Assembly: GCA_036345935.2 (NCBI GenBank)
Contig: JADWOT020000004.1
Coordinates: 3,462,418-3,526,417 of the forward strand
Origin: Taenia hydatigena
Taxonomy: Eukaryota; Platyhelminthes; Cestoda; Cyclophyllidea; Taeniidae
Direction of reading: 5' to 3'
DNA length: 64,000 nt
Each line of letters opens with the position of its first letter. Positions within the stretch are counted from its first letter, which is position 1. Both the position numbers and the translations under genes were made by a program. Under the pieces are notes generated by a model that was not told where the DNA came from, ran no database searches, and saw only the letters and a list, made by a program, of their open reading frames with translations. Shown here piece by piece: positions 23,901 to 36,200 of the stretch.

Positions 23901-26900
23901 AGAACCATCATGCCATAATTTAATCATCACTTTTTCAACGTCTTTAACAAGTGTGCTAAATTCATAAGGTCGCCATCTCGAAAACCATTGCTCTGTTATG
24001 TGGAATATCCCAGTTACGTTCAGTCGAGGTAGCAGCAAACTAGGCCACCCCACAATTTGGTGTCGGGCTCGTGCTATTGAGACACTGTAGATGGACCCAT
24101 TCATTGCACAGAAGGAAAGTCGTTGTTTTGGGACTCGTCTAAAAGCGTTACAAGATGCAGGAGTTGAAGGTGTTTGCAATGCATCCCATCATTCAAAGCG
24201 GATTCTAGTGCAAAATTAAAGGCGATTATCTTGACATGCCGTGTGGAGGAGTTGATCTACTTGATTCATCCAGCAATGTTTGGTACACTCCTGACAAATG
24301 CAGAGACGAGTGCATTGAGAAGTCAAGGACAGCATAACGCTGAGTTCAGGTACAGCTAGTCAAATGCCAAGCATAATTTGGGTTGGTATGCAAAATTCGT
24401 AGAATAAAGAGCGTGCAAAGGCAATTCTGCGATGCCGAAATCTAATACAACGGATCTGTAGTTAAAGGTAATGAAGTGTGGTATAACATTTAAAAGAAAT
24501 CAAAGACATATGAACTCAACAGCAATAAACAACTCAAGCAAGAGGAGGATTCCTTGATTGAAGGCATTCATGTAGTTGTCGCCCTTGTTTTTCTCATTGA
24601 GTGTACGTTCAGCATCATGCATTAGAAAAGCTCCAAGTTGGAGGCGCATTCCAAAGTCGGGCAGGCAATCAGAATTTGCTAAGAAGATAGGCATAATAAG
24701 TTCCATAGGTTTATCCAGTTATGGTGGCTCCATGTACGGATAAGCTTTCCTTTATCGTGCTAAATTAGACCAAAGAGGAACTCGTGAATTAACTAACATT
24801 TTACAACCCTAATAAACCTGACGCCATAATGACGGGAACCACAGCCAGTCTAATAAGATTAGCCCTAGATTCCGATTGCACAAAGACAATTTCTTGATTA
24901 CGTGAAACGAAGTACGCATTGCAGTCTCGATGGGTGAGGAATGAAATACAGTCATGGAAGGTGATGATAAGCCGAAATGCTTGGTGGAAGGCTACTCAAC
25001 CAACTCATTCCCATTTTAGTAGCGGTAGCGACAGCAGATGCAGCAACAACTGACTTATCCTCCTTTATTTCACCAGGTCTCTCCCTTGAATCCTTCAACA
25101 CAGCAATAGCTAATGGTGATGAAATCACGGCTTGATTATTTCGACTATCTGCTCTCCATCTCCCTCTTCAAATTACTTTTATTACAATCTTGAATACTTT
25201 ATCGGCTTGCGAATTGCGAATGTGCATTCATGAAAACTTCAACACAAAAAGAACTGAAAATCGACATTTCATGATGTAATGTGATGTGTCCCCTTCTTAA
25301 TCGCTTTGTTCAACAAAACTGGACGACACCACAGCCTGAAGCTCTGCCCTATGCACATTGTACCACTTCATCTTTTTTCCTTCCTTCTCTAAATCCAAGT
25401 CTTTTTTTTACGGATGCCTGCTTATTTGCATATCGTCGAACACACGGGAATGCATTTATGCATGGGGTCAAATGCTGCCTTGAATAGAAATGAAAAACTT
25501 CCCAATGGAAGTGTATCAATCGCTCACACTTAGTTTTGGCCCAAAATCTGGCCAGTGAATGTTTGGTGCATGCATGTGTGTCCGATTTCGTTTCAACATG
25601 GTTCTCTCATGGCGCTACACGGGCATCCTATGGTTTTGGTAGGGCGATTGAGGTGGGTGTTTTTGGTGTCTTTCGGTTGATTTGATTGCTTAGGATTGGC
25701 ATTTCGTCCGTTAGTATCGGCTGTGAGTGCTGTGCCTTTGCATAAGAACCAGCTATAGTGCTTCTGAAGAGAAGGTGCTAGGAACAAAGGCTTAGAAGCA
25801 AGTGATAATAAAGTGCCAGGGTTGAGCGTTTTGTAGGGAGAGACCAAATGTACCAACTGAGGACGGTGCTAAAACAGTCTGCGCCTTATAACGAAATGAT
25901 ACTTGAATTGATTGAGTCGGTATTAGTCAAGAACGGTAAATGTGAGCTTACCATCCTTCATCATCATCTGCAGCACTGTCACGCTATAAATTATCTGGAT
26001 GCTAACAATATCTGCACCAAATCAATTTGTAGGAATCTTGGCCTTGACGTAATTTAGCAATCGGTCCAATTGTGTCATTAAATGCCTTACCGAATTGTGC
26101 GGATACTTACGACGATGCCATGAGTAAAACATGCTGTAGCGCCAATGCTGTTCTTAGGTGGCGACGAAAATGGTGCCTTCGATTTGTTGCAATATCCCTA
26201 TTTAAATCGGTGTGCTTTCGGTATTTGCTAAACTTAATAGCCAAACTGCCTGCCGTTGGCGACTAAAGAATTAGCTTGCAGTGATACTGTAGGCATCAAA
26301 TACGGTGAAATTCGAGCTCAAGCAGGTACCACTGTCACCTCCTCTGTTAATACCTGCCCATTAGCGATTGCATTACCCCGCGAACGGCACTTCACCTATT
26401 CTTCCAATATCACATTATTTATGACAATCCGCCGAATGGTGATAATTGGGCTTTACCAAGCTACTATAAAATATATTGGATTGGATCTTAGAGTGCGTCC
26501 ACTGATAATGCTAAGAAAGAACGCGATGTGCACAATATTGCACACCGGCAGTGTGCTGATTGGCAGTGTATTCATTGTGCGAATTCTGCGAGCACAAACT
26601 TTAGTAGCGATTTCGGTGGGCGCATCTTACATCGAGTAACTAGTAGGAGTAAGCATATGAATCCATTCCAAGAAGTATCTTCGGCAGTGCAGTTACTGAA
26701 TAAGCATGGCGATGCAACTCTCTGCTATTTAGATACTTGATACGAATCCCACTCGAAATAAAAACGAATAATGTCTTCTTGGCTAATCTACAATTTACAC
26801 AGTTTAGTGTGTTATGTCATAGTCTTACTCATGACCTGATGTTAGAGCACCGTAGCTCAATTCAAAGTGAGCCTAAATTCACTAGAGGCTGCAACTTGTT

Positions 26901-27010
26901 CGTATAAAGGAGCTTCTAGTTAATTTTAGCGAAAATGAGATCATGCAAAACATTGGATTGCCTATTTAATATAATGATTGAGTAGGCCAAGCAGAGTGCC
27001 ACTCATTCTC

Positions 27011-28869
27011 AGCGTTATTACACTACAGGAATTTTCCTTCCGAGGGAAAGTGGAAACAGATCCCCTTTATCTACCGTCATCACATGATACCTCTTCCTTC
27101 CCTTTAGTATTTTGTATTATTCAATAACATGAGTTTAATGGCTGATGTAAACTTTTTTTCTCCTCTTATGCGATACCAGAGCGATGCCACTGGCAGTGAT
27201 ATGTCTGTCAAAACGAGAATCTTATTGTATAGACCGTTCTCCGTCCTATTTGCTCTCTGCTGTCCATGAAGCTGAACCTAAAAATTTCCGTGTCTTCTTG
27301 CATTACGGGGCTAAAATTGGCAAGAAGAATAAACTGAGGTGAGGTTGACCGGTCATCTCGCCTAATGCATTCATGTAGGCTTTACTCCAAAGGCAAATTT
27401 AATCAAGCATCTGAGATCACTTTTGTTTAATGTTTTTGTGGTGAAACCAGTAGTGCCATAACTCTGTAACTGTTTTATAGGTAAGCGCATAGCAAGAGTG
27501 GTATGGAATCGGACCTTTTGCATTACTGTAACATGATGACATTCTAGTAAGTGTTTCGCATGATCAAGTTGCAAGCAATTTTATTCCTTGTGATTTCGCA
27601 CGGCATAACCCAAAAATAATTATGTCGGCGCATGTGTTGTGCAGATTTCTCCCAATCTACTTGTGAGTTTTGTGATTACATGAAACCTGAGCTTGAAATG
27701 CCGCTGTCGGATGTATTGACTCGTCAGAGGAAGTGCATGCACTCGGCATTCGTGCCTCCAACTCTTCGATCACCAGTTACTCAGTTTTCTAGACAAAGTT
27801 ACTTATGGCCATCCTCCAATCCGTTAAGCTGGAACATGTTGCCTTGAGTAGGAGGGTAAAGGAGAAGGGAAAAAACGCGGATTTCTATGCATGAGTAGAT
27901 AGATGGAATGGCTGCACTGAATGGAATGACAAAGAGTTCTGGGCAGAGGCAGATAGCATAGTCAATCTCAAATGTGGTTGTTTGGCTTTCAACAATTAAT
28001 AATCGTTTCCTCATTGTATCCACTTAGGAAGGAAGTCCTATGCAGTAAGAATAAAATGGAGGCATTCGTCCTATTCTTTCACTTTATTAAGGTCTTTTTG
28101 ATTGATAAGGACCTCTGTGGGTGGATAGAGATAACTCTCGCTATATCCCACCGACTGTGCTGAGGTTCAACAAGAGAGCAGACATACCACTTAGCCCCAG
28201 GCAATGCCGCCGTTGCAGCATGCTTTCTAGGGTACAAACTCGTTACATTTTTAAGCTTGCGGAAACGCAGACAGTATTTATTTTCATAGTAAGTGGGATT
28301 GCCGACGAGATTCGATTGATGTCTAAGTGCATCAAACCGGTAAATCATCATGAAGAAATAACTAGAAGCAATACCTCGCAGACAAATTGGCACTTGAGAC
28401 AAATCTTTTCTCTCTCCATAATAGTAAAATAACAAAGGCTTGATTTGAATATAAGAATCCGTGTTTGCAAAGAGTCTGCAAGCATGACTGTGGGTCTTTG
28501 ACAAAATGGGGAGCAATACAGCACGCGAATATGGGAACGTTGGTACTGTCGTTGCTGGAGATTGTGGTTAGTATTGGGGCTGATTTGGGGATGCAAAGTT
28601 CACTCTGACGTTGAGGGTGGCCAAGGACAAATGGTAAGTGGTGGGTGTGTCGTCCAGGTCATAGTAGCTGATGGTGAGTGGTTGAATGACCTTCCTCGAG
28701 ATTGGCAAATCCCAGCAATGGCACACGCTCTGCTCCCTACCGACTTCTCGAACCACGTCATTTCCAGACACACGAGTGAGTCACTGCATCTTCTTCTTGT
28801 GGTGATGCCGATCTTGATTGCACCTGCAGACAGGGAGCAAGTGGGATTGCCAATTCCACTCTTCCACCC
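27011..28869. other. Copy-B-specific block
   Basis: Sits between duplication units 1 and 2 in copy B, where copy A has unrelated sequence (12600-14770). I recognise no gene. The open frames near 28079-28516 and 28562-28918 overlap on both strands and look like chance. Confidence 0.4.
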
Positions 28870-29200
28870 TCACCACACTCCATCACTCAAAGGGTATGGG
28901 GGAAAAACGAGGGTATGATGGGAGGCCAGTAATGTGCGTGAAGTGAGCGGGGTCGAAAGTTGAGGACTCACAGCTCCTTGGGCCTCCTAACGACACAAGA
29001 TGTAGAATACCCAAAAGAGAATTTCATCGGACATTTTGTTCAATGTTGAGTCAGAGGGAAGACCAACCGCAATTCGATGGTGGGTTTGGTACTCCACAGA
29101 CGCCCTATTCCGCGCCATGTAGTGGCAAGGTGTACTGATTGGTCGAAGGGGATGCAAAACTGTTAAGCGCTTTACTGTACAGCAGAGAAGGGAACTGGTA
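28870..29200 (-). pseudogene. CNOT2-like NOT-domain fragment
   Basis: Aligns with 20030-20440. The reverse strand begins after an acceptor-like CTGTACAG and reads NSFASPS, closer to human CNOT2 NFASPWADS than the other copy is. After a stop and a frameshift it continues SVEYQTHHRIAVGLPSD, then SDEILFWVFYILCR-stop. Compared with the copy at 20137, about 12 bp are missing where AQLVAAKEL should be read. The fragment covers only the start of the NOT2/3/5 domain. Clearly broken. Confidence 0.7.
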
Positions 29201-30477
29201 AATGCGCATACCACATATTACTACAAATAGTAGACAGCGCATAGTTATCTTCCTCCTCCTCTGTTTGCCCTACCTAAATGAGCACTGCATCGCATCATTT
29301 ACTTTGCCCCATTTGAGCAAGCCAACATTCCTATCTCTCTCCCATTCGTGTCTTAATTTTACCACTGTTCACTCATCAGCAAATCGTCGAACACACGGAA
29401 AATACATTACTGCATGCTACTAAATGCGAATCGGATGAGAAAGGAAAAACCTCCTATGGCCGTGCACTCACGGACTACAGTTAGAGTTTTGTCCAGAGGC
29501 CTAGTGGATCAATGCCTGGCGTGCATTCGTGTCTGTGATTTCCTCCCGAGACGGTACTACTTCGGCGTTACTAAGACATCGTGTGGTCATGGAGGAACAT
29601 TAGTGGTGACTTTATTAGCGTGAAGTTGTGGCGCTCGTCTAAGCTATGATTATCTGTTTCTTTACGTAAGTAAAATCTGAACATTTTCCAAGAGAAGGTG
29701 CTTAGGGGAATGAGTTTAACCCGAGCCATACGAAATTGACAGCTGAATTCCTTTAGAGAGAGATCAGCTCTGTTAACCGAAAGCAAACCTAAAGCAGCCT
29801 ATAATATTTGTGAATAGATGGTGCTCAAAATGATTAAGCCTGTCCGGTCCCAAAATATTGTGCTACGTAAATTCAGCGATTGCAGAAGGGAATGCCCAGA
29901 GACGTATGTATGACGCACACATAGTAGTCGTTGTCAAGGGAGCAAGTAAATGCCGGTTTATAGTAATGAATATGTCATGTTTATACGCCTATTCTGCGGC
30001 AAATGAAAATGAGTGCCTTGGAAGAATGTAAAAACTATTTGCAGCTGATTCTGTAGGCATATTAGCAGTGGTAGTAGTAAGCGTCAACATGATGTCTACG
30101 TCGAAGTTGAAAAACAAGGATAAATTTGCAGTGACTTGTTAGCATCTATAAGCAACTACTGTCCCTTGCTCACCTTTTTAAAGCCAATTAAATTCTCATC
30201 CTTCAGTGCCAAGTCTGGTAGACAGAACCCAAAGCGATCAGAATCAAAGAGTGGTGGCACGGATTTGTTGTGCTGTCGCAATGAAAGGTCAAAGCGACAC
30301 GAACAAAAGGAAAAATATGATTAGAGTGACCAACCGGTTCAAACAAAAATGTGGGCGAATAAGTTAAATTATTATCCTTACCTCCCAAGCTGATGTTTGC
30401 GATGATAATCGAGGGACTGATAGTGACCTGAAGCTGATGCCTTGCCGTGCATTAATTTGCTAACATTCTGACAGGTG

Positions 30478-30498
30478 GTGTGTGTGTGTGTGTGTGTG
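30478..30498. repeat. (TG)n microsatellite
   Basis: About ten TG units. The same site in copy A (15911-15923) has about four. Confidence 0.9.
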
Positions 30499-31414
30499 AC
30501 CGACGGGGGGATGCTTTGGTCACCTCACTGACATCGTGCTTACTCTGAACTCCGCAACATGACTACTGAATCCTGTGTAGATTCAAGAATTGTAATAGCA
30601 TCTCAAAACTCTTTGCTCGTTGAAACAATCTCCATTGCAACAATTAGTCATGGCTCGCCTTCTTCGAAGCCCCTCCTATCACTTCCTATGTGATTCTGAG
30701 ACTGGCCAGTGATAAAGTTGGAATTCGGCAGTCTCTAAGCCTCGCAGTAGTAAAATCAGAGCGACTTGGGGGATGAAAAGTTACATCAAGATGTGGCTGA
30801 CTCTCGCTTCACTGTCTCTTTCTCTACACGTGAGTTTCGTGACTGCTTGAGACGTAGATTTGCAGATGTTGCGTTGTGCTGTGAACACTTTGCTAAGAGT
30901 AGAACAAGGATGTGGTGTTCGCCCTGTGGAAACATCAATCATTAGTCGCTTGACTCCATCAGCTTGTTCCGTCTCCTTATCGTACGGTCAGTCCTTGCAG
31001 CCTTCAGATTGTATTGAGGAGAGTTGCGTTGTGTAGAATGAATTGATGTAGGGGCAAGGCGGACTAAGATGTAGGCGGATATACAAGACCACAACAACCC
31101 TTGAAGGACCACTTACATGTATGAAATGAAGCGTCTGTATCAGATTAACTCTAATCACATCCATCAATCTCAACTAACACCCTATGGCAGAAGGGTTACA
31201 AATAAAGGGAATACAGCGATCGGAACTGCAGACTGCAAACTTGAACTGAACGCTAGTTTTGCAATCTCGAAGTTCAAAAGGACCATATTCTAAGAACAAA
31301 TGCACACAACTTGTCAGCTCTTTTCGCTAAAAGAAGTATTGTTAACAGTAAGTTGCATTATTTCACCTGATGTCTTCAGTGGGCTAACTGAAATTGGCCA
31401 CGTTTCATTCCCTC

Positions 31415-31725
31415 TTCAGCATACAGGCAATTCCTGCAATTCCAAATGCAGAGGTGTCCAAAACTTCTGCCACCAGCAATAAAATGGTGGCGATTCCGAC
31501 ACCGCTGCCATCGCTAGTTCTTCAAAGTCTTCCTCCTCCTTCACTACCAGTGCCTCTTCTCCTCTCTCAAGCAACGAGTCCACGTTGAATTCAATTGCTC
31601 ACTCAACTGCACAGAGTGGCACTGTATTCCCTGACGCAGGAGATTCACACCTCTCTGCATAACTTCTCAACAACGATCGTATCATCGGAAGTACTCCTGA
31701 GAAAAAGGAAGTGGGAAGTTACGAA
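31415..31725 (+). pseudogene. CNOT2-like fragment, plus strand (duplicate)
   Basis: Counterpart of 16845-17130, somewhat better preserved. The plus strand reads NGGDSDTAAIASSSKSSSSS and later DAGDSHLSA-stop-LLNNDRIIGS. This parallels DDPAHSIQLLDNHCITGI in the 20137-21461 copy. A TAA sits before NGGDS and a second one inside the Q-L-L motif. It converges with the minus-strand fragment that follows. Confidence 0.6.
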
Positions 31726-31734
31726 TAACATAAA

Positions 31735-32210
31735 TAACGATGGAAATCCATTCCCGAGGCAAAGAATCCAAACGACATTCGATTTCTATGAGATCGAGCA
31801 GAACAAGCATTCCATAACGGTTATTGATTATGGCAATGGGAATGTTGGTGATGACACCATTGTCAAAGAGTTGTAAAGTGTAGGTAGAATTCTGTGCTTC
31901 AAAGGATGCCCTATTTCCCTGTATTCAGCGCATTCGACTACGCATGTGACTCCTAGGCCAAGATGTTCCGACGCAGCAACGGTTGGCTAAATGGATGTAT
32001 ACGGTATGAGCATTGCAGAAGGGAGATGGGAAGGAAAAGGAGGAGGAAGAAGTTGAAGCAGTAGCAGCGGCAGTAGCTGTGAGCTTTTAAGCGATTAGAG
32101 AGCCAAGAAGTCCTCGATTATGTAGAATTCCGATTGTCTGTTTATGGAAGCTAGAGAACGAAGTGTCATCAGCGCTACTGCATGAACGGCCAGTTCCACT
32201 GTTACCCCTT
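31735..32210 (-). pseudogene. CNOT2-like fragment, minus strand (duplicate)
   Basis: The reverse strand reads TLQLFDNGVITNIPIAIINN, then RYGMLVLLDLIEIECRLDSL, with no stop through this segment, unlike its duplicate at 17180-17640, which has TAG there. Upstream, KGRGNSGTGRSCSSADDTSF matches KGSGNSGTARLRGGG of the longest copy, but in a shifted frame. The NOT domain is absent. This is the best-kept version of the QLxDNxxITxIP region in the window, but still a fragment. Confidence 0.65.
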
Positions 32211-32583
32211 CCCTTGCAGTAGTTCCAAATCCATTGCGCCTTCATGACTGTAATATGCGGAGATCTACGAAATGCAATGCCGTTGCACAAAACGCTGCTC
32301 TGAAGAATACACTTAGAGTTTCTTACAGGGCATTACCACCTCACTTGAGTTAAAGCTATAAGTAGGTCAGCGAGTGAAGCATTCACTTAGGATGAGAGCC
32401 ATTTAGGCAGTACAGTTTACTGATAAGTATACAGACAGCTCCTCTACACCTCCACCATTCGTTAAGTGAAGGGTTAAGTAGTCTTGATCTGCATTTCAAC
32501 CACTCTGGAAAGGCTCATTTACAGTTAATCAAAGTTTGTGACCAAGGTTTCGGACCGACTCACCAGAGATCTGCTTGATCCAC

Positions 32584-33026
32584 CTTATCGCATTTTATTT
32601 TTGCTTAAAAGGAACGAACTACACAGCATCGCCTTCATCTGGGTTCGTTATCCAGGTGTACTTTTCTCGTTTAACCAACCCGTGTTGCATGTGAGCGCTC
32701 GTTTCCAAGAAAACGCTTCCATTTGCTGGGTAGGCTTGGGTCACGCAAGTCAGTATCCCTTAACAGAGCCACGTTCTTCCTTATTGCTCACCAATCCCCT
32801 TTAATGGCGCTTCTTTCAGTAGTGCTGCTGCATCGATGCAATTTTAGTGCCGCATTCGTCCTTTTAGTAACCACGACACGCTATAAGCAGTTTTGCTCAT
32901 TGCAAGGTATATTCCTAACAACTCTCCAGAAGAACAGGTTACAGTAATGCTTCTCTTTTCGATGTTCGACAACTGTTCTTTTAGGGGGGTCAGTATTTTC
33001 GCGGCTAAGGAGTGGTTGTGGAAGGT
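32584..33026. other. 443-bp tract near-identical to 17990-18432
   Basis: Same length as its partner with four substitutions. The plus strand is open for 88 codons (32538-32804). Confidence 0.8.
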
Positions 33027-33263
33027 CAAGAAGTGGGTCTTGCCCCTAGCCCGTAAAAAATAATTCTAAATTCGGCCACAGATCTGACGATATGGAGACA
33101 CACTGCATTATGCGCTGTTAATCTATTATATGTTTTGCAAAGGACAGGGAGAATAGGCAAGAAACCATCCATTCTACGAAGTGCAATAAGAAGAGCTACC
33201 ATAAGAGAATGGGAAAAAGGTGTCACTGGTTGGAAATAGCAGGCCGAAATGAATGCATTAAAC

Positions 33264-36200
33264 GACTAAATCTGGTCTGTGTCCCTGAATTCATCCTAAC
33301 TCGACTCGTTAATTTACTGCCACTGATGAGTGACGACAGACGAGGACTTCGCCTTCAGCACTCCTAGCAACCTTTCTTTTAACCTACTCATTTACGAGTG
33401 TGTAAATTCAGGCCTCTTTGTCAACATGAAGCCTTAGTGAGGCTGGTCGAGGTGTGGTAGTAAGGGGAGACAAAAGGTATTGACTTCGGCATTGGCGTAT
33501 ATCAGGAAATGAGTGGCAGAAGAATAAAACTTTTATCCAAAATGACCTGTTGCATTGGAAAGTACTGAGTAACAATTGAAAGAATAGTTCGCAATCAAAT
33601 TTGCTAGTGGTGTGGAAATCCTCTGTCTGCTCCTCAAATGAGAAGGTTTAGGGTCCTCATGGAACAAAATGAAACAGTTACATACCAAGTCACAGGAGAA
33701 CTACTCCCAACGGTTGCGCACAATAAGCTTCGCAATTCTGTTTTGTTCTGTTGCATGGGAGCGCGCAAAGGAGAATAGTACTCTCAAATAACGGCCCAAC
33801 ACATACAGATGCCAACGAGAGTGTAGGCAGAGAAGTCTTCGCCTAAGGGATATCAGAGCATCTAGATCCTTAAGTCGAGGTGCTGGTATTTCCCCGTTTT
33901 CAAAAAACCAAGCAAGTATGCATGTAGTGGTTACATCAATAACACGACCTTTACCCAAGATCGGACTAGTAATAACACAAAGATTATTAGGCAGAAGTCA
34001 CTGGAGACGAACTTTACCAGCACACGGAAAACGCTACTTCTTGCACTCCATAATTCGAATAATGGTAGAACGTGGAAATTACGTAGATATAAAGTGACTG
34101 TTCCCTTAGCGACTGCACTGCGACATATTTTAGAAAAATTGTGTGCTCGCATGTAGAGATCGCTGATCAGCGAATGGACTCAAGATTTAAAGCGAAAAAG
34201 AAATCGAATATGGGGGTAACTAGATAATATTTGACGACCGTTAAAAACTCTCAAAATTTGTCACCCCTTAGCAAAGTGTGCGTCATTGAGTTTGTCACTA
34301 CAGGCTTCACTTGCTAAGACCCCAGCTTCGGCACCACTGAAATAAACAGTTAGATTTTTGTGAAGAATCCTCAACATTTGTAGAGCAGCACAGCATTAAG
34401 CTTAGAATTAATCTGAGAGTAGAATAAAGGTGTGCTATGCCATTTGACAAGGCGTTAGCATTGAAACAAAACATTCATCTTTAAAACTGATAGCATCAGA
34501 GTAAAAACGGTAAAAGATTAGAATGTTATCCATGCAAGTACTCGCTATTTTGCAAAGCATGAGTAGGACTGCATGTAGTAGCATCATTGAGGTATCGAAA
34601 ATGATCTCAAAGAGCGATTCCATTTGAAGTGCTTTTGATTTTTAGCCATGAACACATACCAAGCAGGATCGAAAGACATAAAACGGGTGCACTCTCAATG
34701 CTTAATCCATCACTAGCACCCGAATGAATGCAAGACTTGAACAGATGTTAGGCAAGCCTCTGAATTATTTTTAAAGCTGTTAGAATGTTTTCTTGCACTC
34801 GTCCACCTCCTCAGACCAGTACCGCACAGTGTTTGGGCCGTGCTTTTGTAAGCTCTTTTAAAAGGGTGGCTTATGCTCCACGATATCCCTTAGGTGCATT
34901 GGCTAATCCAAAAACCTCTCTTTAAAGAGGAAGGATAACTTGTCAGGATGTGCTTGAGCGAAGGTGAAAGCAAGCACATTCTATATTGTTAGCCGTTGTA
35001 ACGAAAATTGGAAAAATCCTGAATTGAACTTTCCAAGATTTGAAGAAGACAAAGCAGATCATCTGGAAAGGTCAAAGGTGTATAATTACATGCAGCGAAT
35101 TTACCTCTGTACATGCGTAAGCAAAGTCATTCAGATGCCTGGAAATGCCGTTGCTGTTATCTTCAACCATCTTCAATTTGGTAGTAATGAGCAAAATCGA
35201 TCAAGTACACACCAAGAACAAATGAGCATCCTCATTTAAGCCAGCAGACTTCAGCAAGCTCTGCAGCTCTATAGCTCTGACAACTCACTCACCCACTAAA
35301 TTATTCCTTCGAACATTCATACATTATATACCATCAAGTTGCTGCGCATGAAGAGCCACATTCCATTAATTTTCTTGCGGCTACCTAATGTGAGAGCAAG
35401 GGAGATCCAAAAGCACTTGAACCGCTCAGTCCAGACATTGCCTACCCCCTCCTCTATCGTTAATCTAACCGTCAAATAATACATTTCTCACAAACATCTT
35501 TACAATTGTCATTATGTTGCAGTCTCATCTTAAGCTCTGGATCGAGACGTCATTGCATACGCCAATGCTACTTTACGAACACCAGCGATTCACTGAAAAT
35601 GAAGAGAAAACTGAAAAAGAAGGATAAATAGAAATGCGAATTTTACCCGAAAAAGGTGACAATGGCTCCCAAGATGACCGTAAGATACGTTTACACACGC
35701 AGTGGACAGGGTTGAGTAGAGAGCGACGGATCCGTAGCAATATCACCATCATCAACAACAATGATAGTGACAATCTTGCGTCTCGCTGTTCTCTCTCATT
35801 TCACTCAACCCTATCGACTTCGAGCCGCTGTACTTAGTTACAGCCTTCGTATCCTTTTACACCGAGTGCCCGGTTGCCTTGCCGGTCATCATCAGATGCA
35901 CCACAGCCTAAATGTCTGCTCGTGATGATCTGCTTCTTATTGTAGTTCACCTACCAGCTCGGCTCAGTGGCATTTAGCTAAAGGAAAGAGTGTTGGTAGC
36001 ATTGCCCTTGAGGTGATGCCTCCGTCTGAACGCGAATCACGCAATACCTTGTGAATGCAAATGCCTTTGCCCCTTTTTCCTATCCTTCCTCCTCGCCATG
36101 TCCACCTTCTGCGCCTCCACCTTTGACGCCTTCTTAGCGGCCTTGTCTATCACTACCCTAAGAGTTATAACAACCTCTTCCTACTAATAAAACGCAACGT

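Larger units (their letters stand above)
19229..27010 (+). repeat. Segmental duplication unit 1, copy B
   Basis: Counterpart of 4908-12600. Relative to A it carries about 2.2 kb more (19580-21805, with the longest CNOT2-like copy) and lacks about 2.2 kb (A 8684-10886). R1 runs unbroken across the right edge of the extra block (21750-22110), which suggests that copy A lost the block and copy B keeps the older arrangement. The right border is near 27005, where A and B become unrelated until unit 2. Confidence 0.85.
29390..33263 (+). repeat. Segmental duplication unit 2, copy B
   Basis: Counterpart of 14772-18675 with the same internal order: R2-like remnant, a 1.5-kb stretch with no gene, a tail-to-tail pair of CNOT2-like fragments, then the near-identical tract. 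Small gaps occur throughout. Confidence 0.85.

Noticed and set aside
16845..32210. Processed (retrotransposed) CNOT2 copies
   Set aside because: Intron-like sequence with acceptor sites is kept at 20356-20445 and before 29190, and no poly(A) tract is seen.
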